In this document: piece by piece, positions 1 to 6,758 of the stretch
Numbering within the stretch: position 1 is the first letter of the stretch
Layout: each line of letters opens with the position of its first letter
Made by a program: the position numbers and the translations under genes
The notes under the pieces: generated by a model
Told to the model about the DNA's origin: nothing
Database searches by the model: none
The model's input: the letters and a program-made list of their open reading frames with translations, nothing else
NCBI GenBank assembly: GCA_030590405.1
Contig: JAUUYO010000145.1
Span: 1-9,011 of the forward strand
Length of the DNA: 9,011 bases
Origin: Kangiellaceae bacterium
GTDB lineage: Bacteria > Pseudomonadota > Gammaproteobacteria > Enterobacterales > Kangiellaceae
Direction: 5' to 3'

Positions 1-2067
1 CAAACTGCCAAAGGTTATATCGAATATCAAAATGTTAAAATCAGGCCTTGTGATTATGTCCCAAAATTGAGCATTATTTCGCTGGATATCGAATGTTCAG
101 AACATGGAGAGCTTTATAGTATTGGTTTTTATTCAGGCGGCAATGTTGAAGCAAGTACGGATGTTGAAGCAGGTACAGATGTTGAAGCAAGTACGGATGT
201 TGAAACAAGTACAGATGTTGAAGTAAGCGCAGATAGCTTCAAACGTGTGATTATGATCCAACCAGAACCTGAAACAGAAGCTGAAATCGTGCCAGATTAT
301 ATTCAATGGGTTGATGGTGAAAAAGAACTGTTAATGGCATTGGAACAGACCATCCAACAGCTTGACCCAGATATTATCATTGGATGGAATGTCATCAATT
401 TTGATTTTAGATTGTTATACGAGCGAGCGGCTCTTCACCATATGAAATTAAAGTTGGGCCGAGGCCAAACTTATATGCGTTGGCGAGACAGCCGTAGCGA
501 AAAAAATCAGGGATTTGTTTCAATGGATGGTCGAGTGGTGATTGATGGTATCGCTGCGCTTAAAGCCGAATCCTATAATTTCCCCAGCTTTAGTCTGGAA
601 GCCATCGGTCAGCATTTTCTTGGTCGGGGTAAGGCAACCGATGATGTTGATAATCGACTGGAAGCGATCACCCATGATTTTAATTTTAACAAAGTTAAAC
701 TGGCCGAATATAACCTGCAAGATTGTATTTTAGTCTGGGATATTTTTGAAAAAATTAAATTGATGGATTATCTGATTTTTCGTAGCCAGTTGACTGGGCT
801 GGAACTGGATAGAGCGGGCGGTTCGGTAGCGGCATTTGTCAATTTATATTTACCCAAACTGCACCGGCAAGGTTATGTTTCGCCTAACTTGCCGGAAGAT
901 GGTGGTTTAGCCAGTCCTGGCGGTTATGTGATGAGTTCGAAACCTGGATTATATCAACATGTTTTAGTACTGGATTTTAAAAGCCTCTATCCATCGATTA
1001 TTCGCACGTTTAAAATTGATCCGTTGGGATTAATTGAAGGGCAAAAAGATCCGGACAACGCGATTGAAGGGTTTAGAGGGGGTTGTTTTTCCAGAGAGAA
1101 GCATCTGTTGCCAGAAATTATTACCGATCTCTGGGCGCAGCGCGATCAGGCCAAAAAGGAGCAGGACCAAGCTCGCTCACAAGCCATCAAGATCATTATG
1201 AATTCATTTTATGGAGTGCTCGGTTCCGGTGGTTGCCCTTTTTATGATACCAAACTGGCCAGTTCCATCACCCTGCGCGGACATGAAATTATGCAGCAAA
1301 CCGCCAAATGGATCGAAGCTAAAGGCCTGAACGTGATTTACGGCGATACTGATTCTACCTTTGTTTTATTAAGTGATAAAGTGTCTGACAAAGAGGCCAA
1401 TGAGATCGGAAATTCATTGGCCGAATATATCAATGCTGAGTGGCAATTAAAACTGGCTAAAGAACATCAAATTGATTGTCATCTGGAGATCGAATTTGAA
1501 TCTCATTTTTCCCGGTTTTTAATGCCGACTATTCGAGGTTCGGAACATGGCAGTAAAAAGCGTTATGCGGGTTTATTAAAAATTGGTAATCAAGAAAAGC
1601 TGATTTTTAAAGGATTGGAAAATGTTCGCACTGACTGGACGCAATTGGCAAAAACTTTTCAACTGACACTTTATCAAATGGTTTTTCATGATCAAAACCC
1701 TACCGAATTTATTCTTGAAACGGTTCAGCAAGTATTATCCGGTCAACGTGATGCCGATTTGATTTATCGTAAGCGATTAAGAAGAAGGCTGCAAAGTTAT
1801 GTTAAAAATGTTCCTCCTCATGTTAGAGCTGCACGAATGGCTGATGCAGAAAATTTAAAACGAGGAAAACCTCTAAAACATCAAAATAAAGGTTGGATTT
1901 CCTATTTGATGACAGTCAGTGGTCCACAGCCTGTCGATTATGTTTCTGCCAATATCGATTATCAATTTTATGTCGACCGACAAATCGAGCCAGTCGCTGA
2001 TGCGATCCTGCCTTTTATTGGTTTATCTTTTAAGGATATCGTTGACCTGCAAATGGGGCTATTTTAG
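1..2067 (+). CDS. polB: DNA polymerase II (family B), 5' end outside window
   Basis: Template-directed DNA polymerase with 3'-5' proofreading, used in repair and translesion synthesis; in E. coli it belongs to the SOS response. The frame is open from base 1, so the TTG at 67 is internal; about 125 N-terminal residues are missing by comparison with remembered E. coli Pol II (783 aa). Residues numbered from base 67: Exo I DIE (D7, E9), Exo II GWNVINFD (N108, D113), Exo III YNLQD (Y215, D219), polymerase motif A DFKSLYPS (D303), motif B KIIMNSFYG (375-383), motif C YGDTDST (D427, D429), then KKRYAG (497-502). The C-terminus ends MGLF, like LGLF in E. coli. All catalytic residues are present, so the enzyme is probably active. 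The visible part is about 30 residues longer than the matching E. coli part, which is explained by a tandem repeat at residues 27-56. The promoter, and so any LexA control, lies outside. Confidence 0.96.
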   Translation, partial: QTAKGYIEYQNVKIRPCDYVPKLSIISLDIECSEHGELYSIGFYSGGNVEASTDVEAGTDVEASTDVETSTDVEVSADSFKRVIMIQPEPETEAEIVPDYIQWVDGEKELLMALEQTIQQLDPDIIIGWNVINFDFRLLYERAALHHMKLKLGRGQTYMRWRDSRSEKNQGFVSMDGRVVIDGIAALKAESYNFPSFSLEAIGQHFLGRGKATDDVDNRLEAITHDFNFNKVKLAEYNLQDCILVWDIFEKIKLMDYLIFRSQLTGLELDRAGGSVAAFVNLYLPKLHRQGYVSPNLPEDGGLASPGGYVMSSKPGLYQHVLVLDFKSLYPSIIRTFKIDPLGLIEGQKDPDNAIEGFRGGCFSREKHLLPEIITDLWAQRDQAKKEQDQARSQAIKIIMNSFYGVLGSGGCPFYDTKLASSITLRGHEIMQQTAKWIEAKGLNVIYGDTDSTFVLLSDKVSDKEANEIGNSLAEYINAEWQLKLAKEHQIDCHLEIEFESHFSRFLMPTIRGSEHGSKKRYAGLLKIGNQEKLIFKGLENVRTDWTQLAKTFQLTLYQMVFHDQNPTEFILETVQQVLSGQRDADLIYRKRLRRRLQSYVKNVPPHVRAARMADAENLKRGKPLKHQNKGWISYLMTVSGPQPVDYVSANIDYQFYVDRQIEPVADAILPFIGLSFKDIVDLQMGLF
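145..234 (+). repeat. In-frame 18-bp x5 tandem repeat in polB
   Basis: Five adjacent 18-bp units begin GTTGAA and end GAT, and encode V-E-(A/T/V)-(S/G)-(T/A)-D five times (residues 27-56 counted from base 67). Units 1 and 3 (145-162 and 181-198) are identical; the others differ at one to several bases. The array sits just after the Exo I strand (DIE...GELYSIGFYSGG) and before KRVIMI, where E. coli Pol II has a short turn. It therefore probably forms an acidic, flexible surface loop in the exonuclease domain. Unit length divisible by three keeps the reading frame. Confidence 0.95.
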
Positions 2068-2116
2068 ATTTCGAGCGAGCTAATTCATCGAAACGCCCTA
2101 TTGGCACCACCAAACA

Positions 2117-2148
2117 CTAAATTACTAAACCACTAAACCACTAAACCC
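2117..2148. repeat. 8-bp x4 tandem repeat CTAAACCA
   Basis: Four consecutive 8-bp units: CTAAATTA, CTAAACCA, CTAAACCA, CTAAACCC. The two central copies are identical and the outer two degenerate. It starts 50 bp after the polB stop codon, is not coding, and has no evident function. Confidence 0.85.
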
Positions 2149-2292
2149 GCGGTGGGAGTCTGGCTGATAATTGAACAGCAGGTTGCCAAATTGAGCGAAA
2201 CTGACACGGAAAACGAATGATTAACGCCTGTAGTGTTGGCTTGCGCTTTGCTCAAAAAAATGGCATCTTAGTTATATCAGATAATAAAAAAT

Positions 2293-2328
2293 GAACGAAA
2301 AAACGAACAAAAAAACGAATAAAAAATA
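2293..2328. repeat. 12-bp x3 A-rich tandem repeat
   Basis: Three 12-bp units of the form GAAC(G/A)AAAAAAC, with the last one degenerate (GAATAAAAAATA). The tract is A-rich on the plus strand and lies about 160 bp before the next start codon. It could bend DNA or act as an UP-like element, but it is too far from any visible promoter to say. Confidence 0.75.
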
Positions 2329-2485
2329 AACTAAGGAAGGATGACCCTCGACATTCATCATTAGAATTGACACTGGCCGCTCAGTTGCGGTTAACGTTGA
2401 ACACACATATGAATAAAACCTGGCTTCTAATTTTATTAATTGATGTAAAACAAGAAATGATTTTTATATAAAAACAAGGGTATAA

Positions 2486-4333
2486 ATGATGAAATCGATA
2501 AAGACGATAGCAATATTTGTTATTTTAACTGTGTCGTTTACAAGTTTAGCAGGCAATAAAACAAGTGAAAGAATTAGCGGTGTTGCAGACTTTCTAATAG
2601 AAAGAGCTAACGATAACTATCTGTATATCTTTCAGAAAAAAATTCAAAATAATCAGCAGCTGAGTTGTTATTTCCCAACCACCTATGAAAACTTGGCGAT
2701 CGGCGGTTCGTCTGGGCTAAAGACTTTGTTAACCTCAAGAACTTTGTGGAAGGAATCAATTCAATATGATCTTGAATTCTTGACGATTCGCTCTTTGGCA
2801 AAAGAAATAGAAACGACATTTCAAGTGAGTAAGGGAGCAGCAGAGCTTTCATCTAAGGCATTAGATATTTTGAACATGTTTGAATTAAAAATTAATGGTC
2901 AAGCCTATCCGTTAACTTTTATATCGGACGGACTCGATCAACAAAGCAAAAATCGAATTAATGGCTTTAGCTATAATTTAGGGATGGTGATTAGCGACTT
3001 GAATAAATTTAGACATTATCGAAATTTATGCCCAGAGCCTTCAAACAGTATGCTTGAATCTAAACCAGTCCATTCAGTCCATCCAGTCCATCCAGTCCAT
3101 CCAGTCCATCCAGTCAATATGAGTGAATTTAAAAAGGAATTTGATTCGTTACGTAAGGCAAATGAACATTTAAACCGCTGGATAAAGCATATTGAAAGAA
3201 ACGCGGGTGATTTAATTTTGGCCAACAACCCCTCTAACCCAAATATTAGCTGGGAGAGTGTTTGTAAAAGACTGGAATTGCCTGAAGGCAGTTGCAGCTA
3301 TGGCAAGTCAACGGTAAAGGCGTTTAAACAGCACCAATTAGCAAAACTGATCAATCCAGCCATCGTCGAAAACTTAAATGAAATCAGAGAAACTATAGAA
3401 TCGTTCAACAATAATAAAGAGCAGATTGTTAAAACCGCTATTCGTGATGCCATTTGTAAAAAAATGAATATTTCTCGGAGTAATTGTACTGATAAGCAAG
3501 CGGTCACTAAAGCGGTTCAAGAGATAGTGAATGCCCAGACAAGCTCTGCGGGAAGTAATGCAGGAACAGGGCTAATTGATGCGGATTTATTAGAGAAAAT
3601 TAAAGCCATTCAGGAGCTGGCTGCATCTTTACCAGTGAATATAGAGGATGTTACTAGTCAGGTATTTACCGCGCTTAAAAAAATTAAGCAGCATAAAATA
3701 GCTGAGATAAAAGAAAAGTATAAGCCGGGAAACACGGATTTAGATATACAGGCGGCGATAGAAGCAAAGGCTACTGAATTGAAAGCTGAACTTGAGAAAT
3801 TCGATAAATTAAGTAAACATATTTTATTTTTTGCCAGCGTTGCAGATGCCAGCAGCGCGAGTGAAGTGAAGTCTATTTTAAAAAATTATACATTGCCATC
3901 AGTGAGCTTTTTTGAAAAACGTAAGGAAGGTAATCATTTTATGGTGACTTCCTATCTGGGCGTATCCTATAACCTGGATGAAGATAGTCAGGCAGAAAAA
4001 TCTAATAATGGTATTTTTGTGCCTGTCGGACTTGAGTATAGTCGCGGGGTAAATTGGTTTGGCGGCAATATTCGTTCGGCCTCGGTGATGGTTTCGCCGT
4101 TTGATTTTGGTCATCCGGTGAATTTAAAGTTGAATGACATTGAACAAGATTTTGAGCTTGATGAAGTGATTGCACCATCGGTCACTTTTGCTCTTGGATT
4201 TAAGGATTATCCATTGACCTTTGGGGTGGGCTATCAAAAAGGCAGGCAGTTAGTCATCTCCAGCAAAACGGAGAATCGCGTGATTTTGTTTTTTGCTTTT
4301 GATATGCCGCTGCTCAGTTTACATGGGGATTAA
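2486..4333 (+). CDS. Unrecognised exported protein with paired cysteines, (PVH)n repeat and beta-rich C-terminus
   Basis: Not assigned to a known family; 615 aa. Start: AAGGG at 2476-2480 lies 5 bp before ATG 2486 and 8 bp before the adjacent ATG 2489, so either may be used. Residues 1-22 form a Sec signal peptide (Lys, hydrophobic core, cut near S-L-A|GNK). Residues 25-190 and 212-460 look mostly helical, the latter with charged, coiled-coil-like stretches. Between them is a Pro-Val-His repeat (194-211). There are exactly six cysteines: C61 and C182, then two similar C-x9-C units (C260/C270 and C324/C334). Residues about 470-615 alternate polar and hydrophobic positions (for example PVGLEYSRG, SVTFALGF, LTFGVGYQKG), suggesting beta strands, possibly a small outer-membrane barrel; the final residues HGD are not the usual terminal aromatic. 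Likely periplasmic or outer-membrane associated. No enzyme motif seen. It stands alone between large gaps. Confidence 0.88.
   Translation: MMKSIKTIAIFVILTVSFTSLAGNKTSERISGVADFLIERANDNYLYIFQKKIQNNQQLSCYFPTTYENLAIGGSSGLKTLLTSRTLWKESIQYDLEFLTIRSLAKEIETTFQVSKGAAELSSKALDILNMFELKINGQAYPLTFISDGLDQQSKNRINGFSYNLGMVISDLNKFRHYRNLCPEPSNSMLESKPVHSVHPVHPVHPVHPVNMSEFKKEFDSLRKANEHLNRWIKHIERNAGDLILANNPSNPNISWESVCKRLELPEGSCSYGKSTVKAFKQHQLAKLINPAIVENLNEIRETIESFNNNKEQIVKTAIRDAICKKMNISRSNCTDKQAVTKAVQEIVNAQTSSAGSNAGTGLIDADLLEKIKAIQELAASLPVNIEDVTSQVFTALKKIKQHKIAEIKEKYKPGNTDLDIQAAIEAKATELKAELEKFDKLSKHILFFASVADASSASEVKSILKNYTLPSVSFFEKRKEGNHFMVTSYLGVSYNLDEDSQAEKSNNGIFVPVGLEYSRGVNWFGGNIRSASVMVSPFDFGHPVNLKLNDIEQDFELDEVIAPSVTFALGFKDYPLTFGVGYQKGRQLVISSKTENRVILFFAFDMPLLSLHGD
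3065..3118 (+). repeat. In-frame 9-bp x6 repeat encoding Pro-Val-His
   Basis: Six 9-bp units of CCAGTCCAT; unit 2 starts T instead of C (Ser for Pro) and unit 6 ends CAAT (Asn for His). Units 1, 3, 4 and 5 are identical. The encoded PVH-SVH-PVH-PVH-PVH-PVN string (residues 194-211) links the first helical part of the exported protein to its second. The near-perfect copies suggest recent slippage expansion. The regular histidines could bind metal, but that is only inference. Confidence 0.95.
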
Positions 4334-4413
4334 ACTGCATAGGGATTAAGAGTGCATGGAGAGGTGCATAGAGTTTAGGCTGTATGGAAATTAAGGGCGT
4401 ATGGAAATTGAAG
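4322..4413. repeat. Degenerate tandem repeat across the stop codon
   Basis: Six imperfect units of about 12-18 bp, roughly TGCATGGGGATTAAG, begin at 4322, 4336, 4353, 4365, 4381 and 4399. The first contains the last codons and the TAA stop (4331-4333) of the exported protein gene; the others are non-coding copies. The last unit runs directly into the perfect AAGTTG array. It looks like local duplication of the gene's 3' end followed by decay. Confidence 0.65.
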
Positions 4414-4446
4414 TTGAAGTTGAAGTTGAAGTTGAAGTTGAAGTTG
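4411..4446. repeat. 6-bp x6 microsatellite AAGTTG
   Basis: Six perfect copies of AAGTTG, preceded by one degenerate copy AAATTG (4405-4410). It lies 77 bp after the stop codon of the exported protein and is non-coding. The hexamer is a permutation of GTTGAA, the core that starts every unit of the polB repeat. Confidence 0.95.
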
Positions 4447-4469
4447 TTTATGCAATAAATCCTTTCTTA

Positions 4470-4503
4470 AGTTGAGATAATAAACCAATTTATTATCTCA
4501 ATT
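4470..4503. other. Long perfect AT-rich inverted repeat (hairpin)
   Basis: TTGAGATAATAAA (4472-4484) and TTTATTATCTCAA (4489-4501) are exact reverse complements of 13 bp around the loop CCAA. In RNA the stem extends by a G-U and an A-U pair to 15 bp (4470-4503). It lies 137 bp after the stop of the exported protein gene. The stem is AT-rich and no T-run follows, so it is not a classical intrinsic terminator. It could stabilise an mRNA 3' end, serve as a processing site, or be a dyad operator. Confidence 0.9.
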
Positions 4504-4888
4504 CCATCCTAGCCTTATCTAGTAATGAGATATTTTGTTGGTAAATATGTTTGCAATGCAACAAAAAATTAGAGAATTAGAATTGATTTAAGTTTTTATT
4601 ATTTGAAACTGCTCATATTACCATCAAATTATTTTTTCATCGATTAAAGCGCAAGGAGTAAAGGGGGCTTAAGGTTTTTTTAAACAAATAACATTCATTT
4701 TTATTAAAGCAAAACATTTTTTATGGTTGTTATATATCGTTATAAAAAACAGTGCAAAAATTTATTTGTTGCAAAAAAACATAATTTAGCCAATATTTAT
4801 TTTGGAAAAAAATGTTGAAGTTGCACTTATGCAGTCTTTCAGTGCAAAACGATTTATCTACTCAATAACGCTTAAAGGACAAGTAAAT
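4504..4888. other. AT-rich upstream region of the protease gene
   Basis: No gene seen in 385 bp; it probably holds the protease promoter. TATAAA at 4741-4746 and CATAAT at 4780-4785 are possible -10 boxes, but neither has a good -35 at 17 bp, so no promoter is called. AGTGCAA occurs at 4751-4757 and 4841-4847 and its complement TTGCACT at 4821-4827; a palindrome TTGCA-A-TGCAA sits at 4551-4561. A T-run at 4675-4681 follows a weak AAGC/GCTT pairing (4647-4670) that is too short for a convincing terminator. AAGGAG at 4653-4658 has no start codon after it. Confidence 0.5.
4874..4879 (+). promoter_or_regulatory. Ribosome binding site fixing the protease start
   Basis: AAAGGA lies 9 bp before ATG 4889. 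The frame is open further up to a TTG at 4802, but that codon has no Shine-Dalgarno sequence and would put 29 residues in front of a normal signal peptide. The ATG is therefore chosen. Confidence 0.85.
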
Positions 4889-6649
4889 ATGAAATTGAAA
4901 CTCTCCCCACTAACGATAGCCCTGCTCGCAGCGTTCTCGACTCCAGTGCTATCTGCCAGCGATGATTCAACTCAACGTTATATCGTCAAGTATAAAAACA
5001 ATCAGCAATCAACTATGAGTATTGCTGTGTCTGAAGAAGGAGGAATGGTAAAACGCCGTTTGGCTAAACACGGTATGATTTCTGCCGTTCTGTCTAAAGC
5101 GGCGCTAAAAAATCTCAGATTAAGAAAGGATGTCGAGTATATCGAAATCGATCCAAAGCGATACCTGTTGGCTGAAAGTACTCCATTTGGTATCACCATG
5201 GTTCAAGCTGATCAGGTTAGCGATAGTTTAACTGGTAACATGACAGTTTGTATAACTGACACAGGTTATTCTCTCGGCCATGAAGACCTTCCTACCGCGG
5301 GTGTGACTGGCGATGACAATGATGGAAATGGCAACGACACTGGAAACTGGTTCGAAGACGGCCACGGCCATGGAACCCATGTTTCTGGCACCATTGCTGC
5401 GCTCGGCAATAATGACCTCGGTGTTGTTGGCGTCAATCCGGGTGGTAACTTAAATATACATATGGTGAAAGTTTTTGATGATAATGGTCAATGGGCTTAT
5501 GGTTCTGACCTGGTTGCCGCTATCGATCAGTGTGCAGCATCAGGCGCTAAAGTTATCAGTATGAGCCTTGGTGGCGGTGTCCCTAGTGCTGCAGAGCAAG
5601 CTGCTTTTGATAATGCCGCAGCTAACGGAATATTAGCTATTGCCGCAGCTGGTAACGACGGTAATTCAAGCTTATCCTATCCAGCATCGTACGATTCAGT
5701 GATGTCTGTTGCGGCAGTTGATTCCAATGGAGACAAGGCGAGCTTTTCTCAATTTAATGAGCAAGTCGAAATTGCAGCGCCTGGAGTGGGAGTATTATCT
5801 ACCTTACCGGGCAACACTTATGCAGCATGGGATGGCACCTCTATGGCAACTCCGCATGTTGCGGGTGTAGCGGCGTTGGTCTGGAGTCATTATCCTGCCT
5901 GTACAAGAGATGAAATGCGCCAGGCAATCAACAAGTCTGCCGAAGATCGCGGGGCCGTTGGGCGCGATAATAGTTACGGACACGGGATTGTTAAAGCAAA
6001 AAATATGTTTGATATGTTGGCCAGTGGTTGTGATGTTGGTCCGATCGATCCACCGCCACCACCACCGCCAGCAACGGAATTACAAAAAGGGGTCGCAGAA
6101 ACTAATATTGCGGGGGATTCGGGGTCAAATATTCGATTCACAATGGACGTTCCGGCAGATACTTCGGACCTGTCTTTTGTTATTTCTGGCGGAACGGGTG
6201 ATGCCGATCTTTATGTGAGTTTTGGTACAGAGCCAACCACTACTACTTATGAATGTCGTCCATTCCTTTCTGGTAATCAGGAAACCTGTAGTTTCCCAAC
6301 ACCTCAAGTGGGAATTTATCATGTTATGATCAATGCATTCACGACTTATTCAGGTGTTAGTCTGGTGGGTGATTATACTGAAGGCAGTGAACCACCTCCG
6401 CCTCCACCATCTGATATCGAGCTGGGGGTTACAACTCAGTTACGTGGGACGACTGGTCGGGCAACTCTTACCTGGAGCGGCGCTGCTGGTAACAGTGTTG
6501 ATATTTATCGCAATGGTGTTAATGTAAAAAACACTAAAAATGACGGCAATTACCGTGATCGAGTTGATAATGTTTCTGGTAACTACATTTATCAGGTTTG
6601 CGAAAATAACAGTGATGTTTGCTCGGCAGAAGTCACCGTTACTTTTTAG
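4889..6649 (+). CDS. Secreted subtilisin-like (S8) serine protease with PPC domain
   Basis: Extracellular endopeptidase of the subtilase family, 586 aa. Residues 1-23 are a Sec signal peptide (MKLKLS..., cut near VLSA|S). Residues about 28-95 form an I9-type inhibitor propeptide (RYIVKYK...VEYIEID), normally removed autocatalytically. The catalytic domain (about 96-380) has all key residues: D124 in ITDTG, H161 in GHGTHVSG, oxyanion N256 in AAAGND, and S318 in DGTSMATPHVAG. A run of seven prolines (388-394) leads to a PPC (bacterial pre-peptidase C-terminal) domain, about 395-498, with DADLYV and C456/C467. A second run of six prolines (502-507) leads to an Ig/Fn3-like domain (508-586) with VDIYRNG and C571/C578, ending TVTF. 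Such C-terminal domains in marine proteases often aid substrate binding or are cut off after secretion. It is monocistronic by its terminator. Probably nutritional proteolysis. Confidence 0.96.
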   Translation: MKLKLSPLTIALLAAFSTPVLSASDDSTQRYIVKYKNNQQSTMSIAVSEEGGMVKRRLAKHGMISAVLSKAALKNLRLRKDVEYIEIDPKRYLLAESTPFGITMVQADQVSDSLTGNMTVCITDTGYSLGHEDLPTAGVTGDDNDGNGNDTGNWFEDGHGHGTHVSGTIAALGNNDLGVVGVNPGGNLNIHMVKVFDDNGQWAYGSDLVAAIDQCAASGAKVISMSLGGGVPSAAEQAAFDNAAANGILAIAAAGNDGNSSLSYPASYDSVMSVAAVDSNGDKASFSQFNEQVEIAAPGVGVLSTLPGNTYAAWDGTSMATPHVAGVAALVWSHYPACTRDEMRQAINKSAEDRGAVGRDNSYGHGIVKAKNMFDMLASGCDVGPIDPPPPPPPATELQKGVAETNIAGDSGSNIRFTMDVPADTSDLSFVISGGTGDADLYVSFGTEPTTTTYECRPFLSGNQETCSFPTPQVGIYHVMINAFTTYSGVSLVGDYTEGSEPPPPPPSDIELGVTTQLRGTTGRATLTWSGAAGNSVDIYRNGVNVKNTKNDGNYRDRVDNVSGNYIYQVCENNSDVCSAEVTVTF

Positions 6650-6686
6650 TATTAATCGGGGTTTAAACTTTTAATCTGGTTCAACA

Positions 6687-6718
6687 AAAACCGTTCACCT
6701 AGTGTGAGCGGTTTTTTT
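6687..6718 (+). terminator. Rho-independent terminator after the protease
   Basis: A 12-bp stem AAAACCGTTCAC (6687-6698) pairs with GTGAGCGGTTTT (6704-6715), with one T-G wobble, around the loop CTAGT, and ends in seven T residues (6712-6718). It is 37 bp after the protease stop codon. Because the stem begins with A and ends in T, it might also work on the other strand. Confidence 0.93.
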
Positions 6719-6745
6719 ATTAGTTAATTACTTGATCTAAATATT

Positions 6746-6750
6746 GAGGA
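6746..6750 (+). promoter_or_regulatory. Ribosome binding site fixing the patatin-like start
   Basis: GAGGA sits 8 bp before ATG 6759. A TTG at 6744 in the same frame overlaps this site and cannot be the start used with it, so translation begins at 6759. Confidence 0.85.
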
Positions 6751-6758
6751 ACTGTCGA

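Larger units (their letters stand above)
2068..2485. other. Intergenic region polB to unknown exported gene
   Basis: No convincing gene in 418 bp. It holds two small tandem repeats (listed separately) and a weak promoter-like pair: TTGACA at 2367-2372 followed 18 bp later by the poor -10 TTAACG (2391-2396). A small hairpin CCGC-TCAGTT-GCGG lies between them (2377-2390). TTGAGC at 2191-2196 and GCTCAA at 2250-2255 are complementary but about 50 bp apart. No typical intrinsic terminator follows polB. Tiny ATG frames at 2291 (12 aa, all from repeat sequence), 2341 (7 aa) and 2409 (20 aa) lack properly spaced ribosome binding sites. Confidence 0.6.

Noticed and set aside
2191..2255. Possible terminator from TTGAGC and GCTCAA after polB
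   Set aside because: The arms are about 50 bp apart with a bulge, and an A-run, not a T-run, follows on the plus strand.
2291..2329. Possible 12-codon Lys/Asn-rich peptide frame
   Set aside because: It consists only of the A-rich 12-bp repeat and has no ribosome binding site.
3016..3228. Minus-strand frame with repeated Gly-Trp-Thr
   Set aside because: It is the antisense shadow of the 9-bp repeat in the exported protein gene and has no independent support.
145..4446. Tandem arrays as a CRISPR locus
   Set aside because: Units are directly adjacent with no unique spacers, differ between arrays, and no cas genes are present.
4647..4681. Possible intrinsic terminator before seven T residues
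   Set aside because: Only four base pairs (AAGC/GCTT) with a large loop; too weak.
4802..4888. 29-residue N-terminal extension of the protease from a TTG start
   Set aside because: No ribosome binding site precedes it, it would bury the signal peptide, and ATG 4889 has a well placed AAAGGA.
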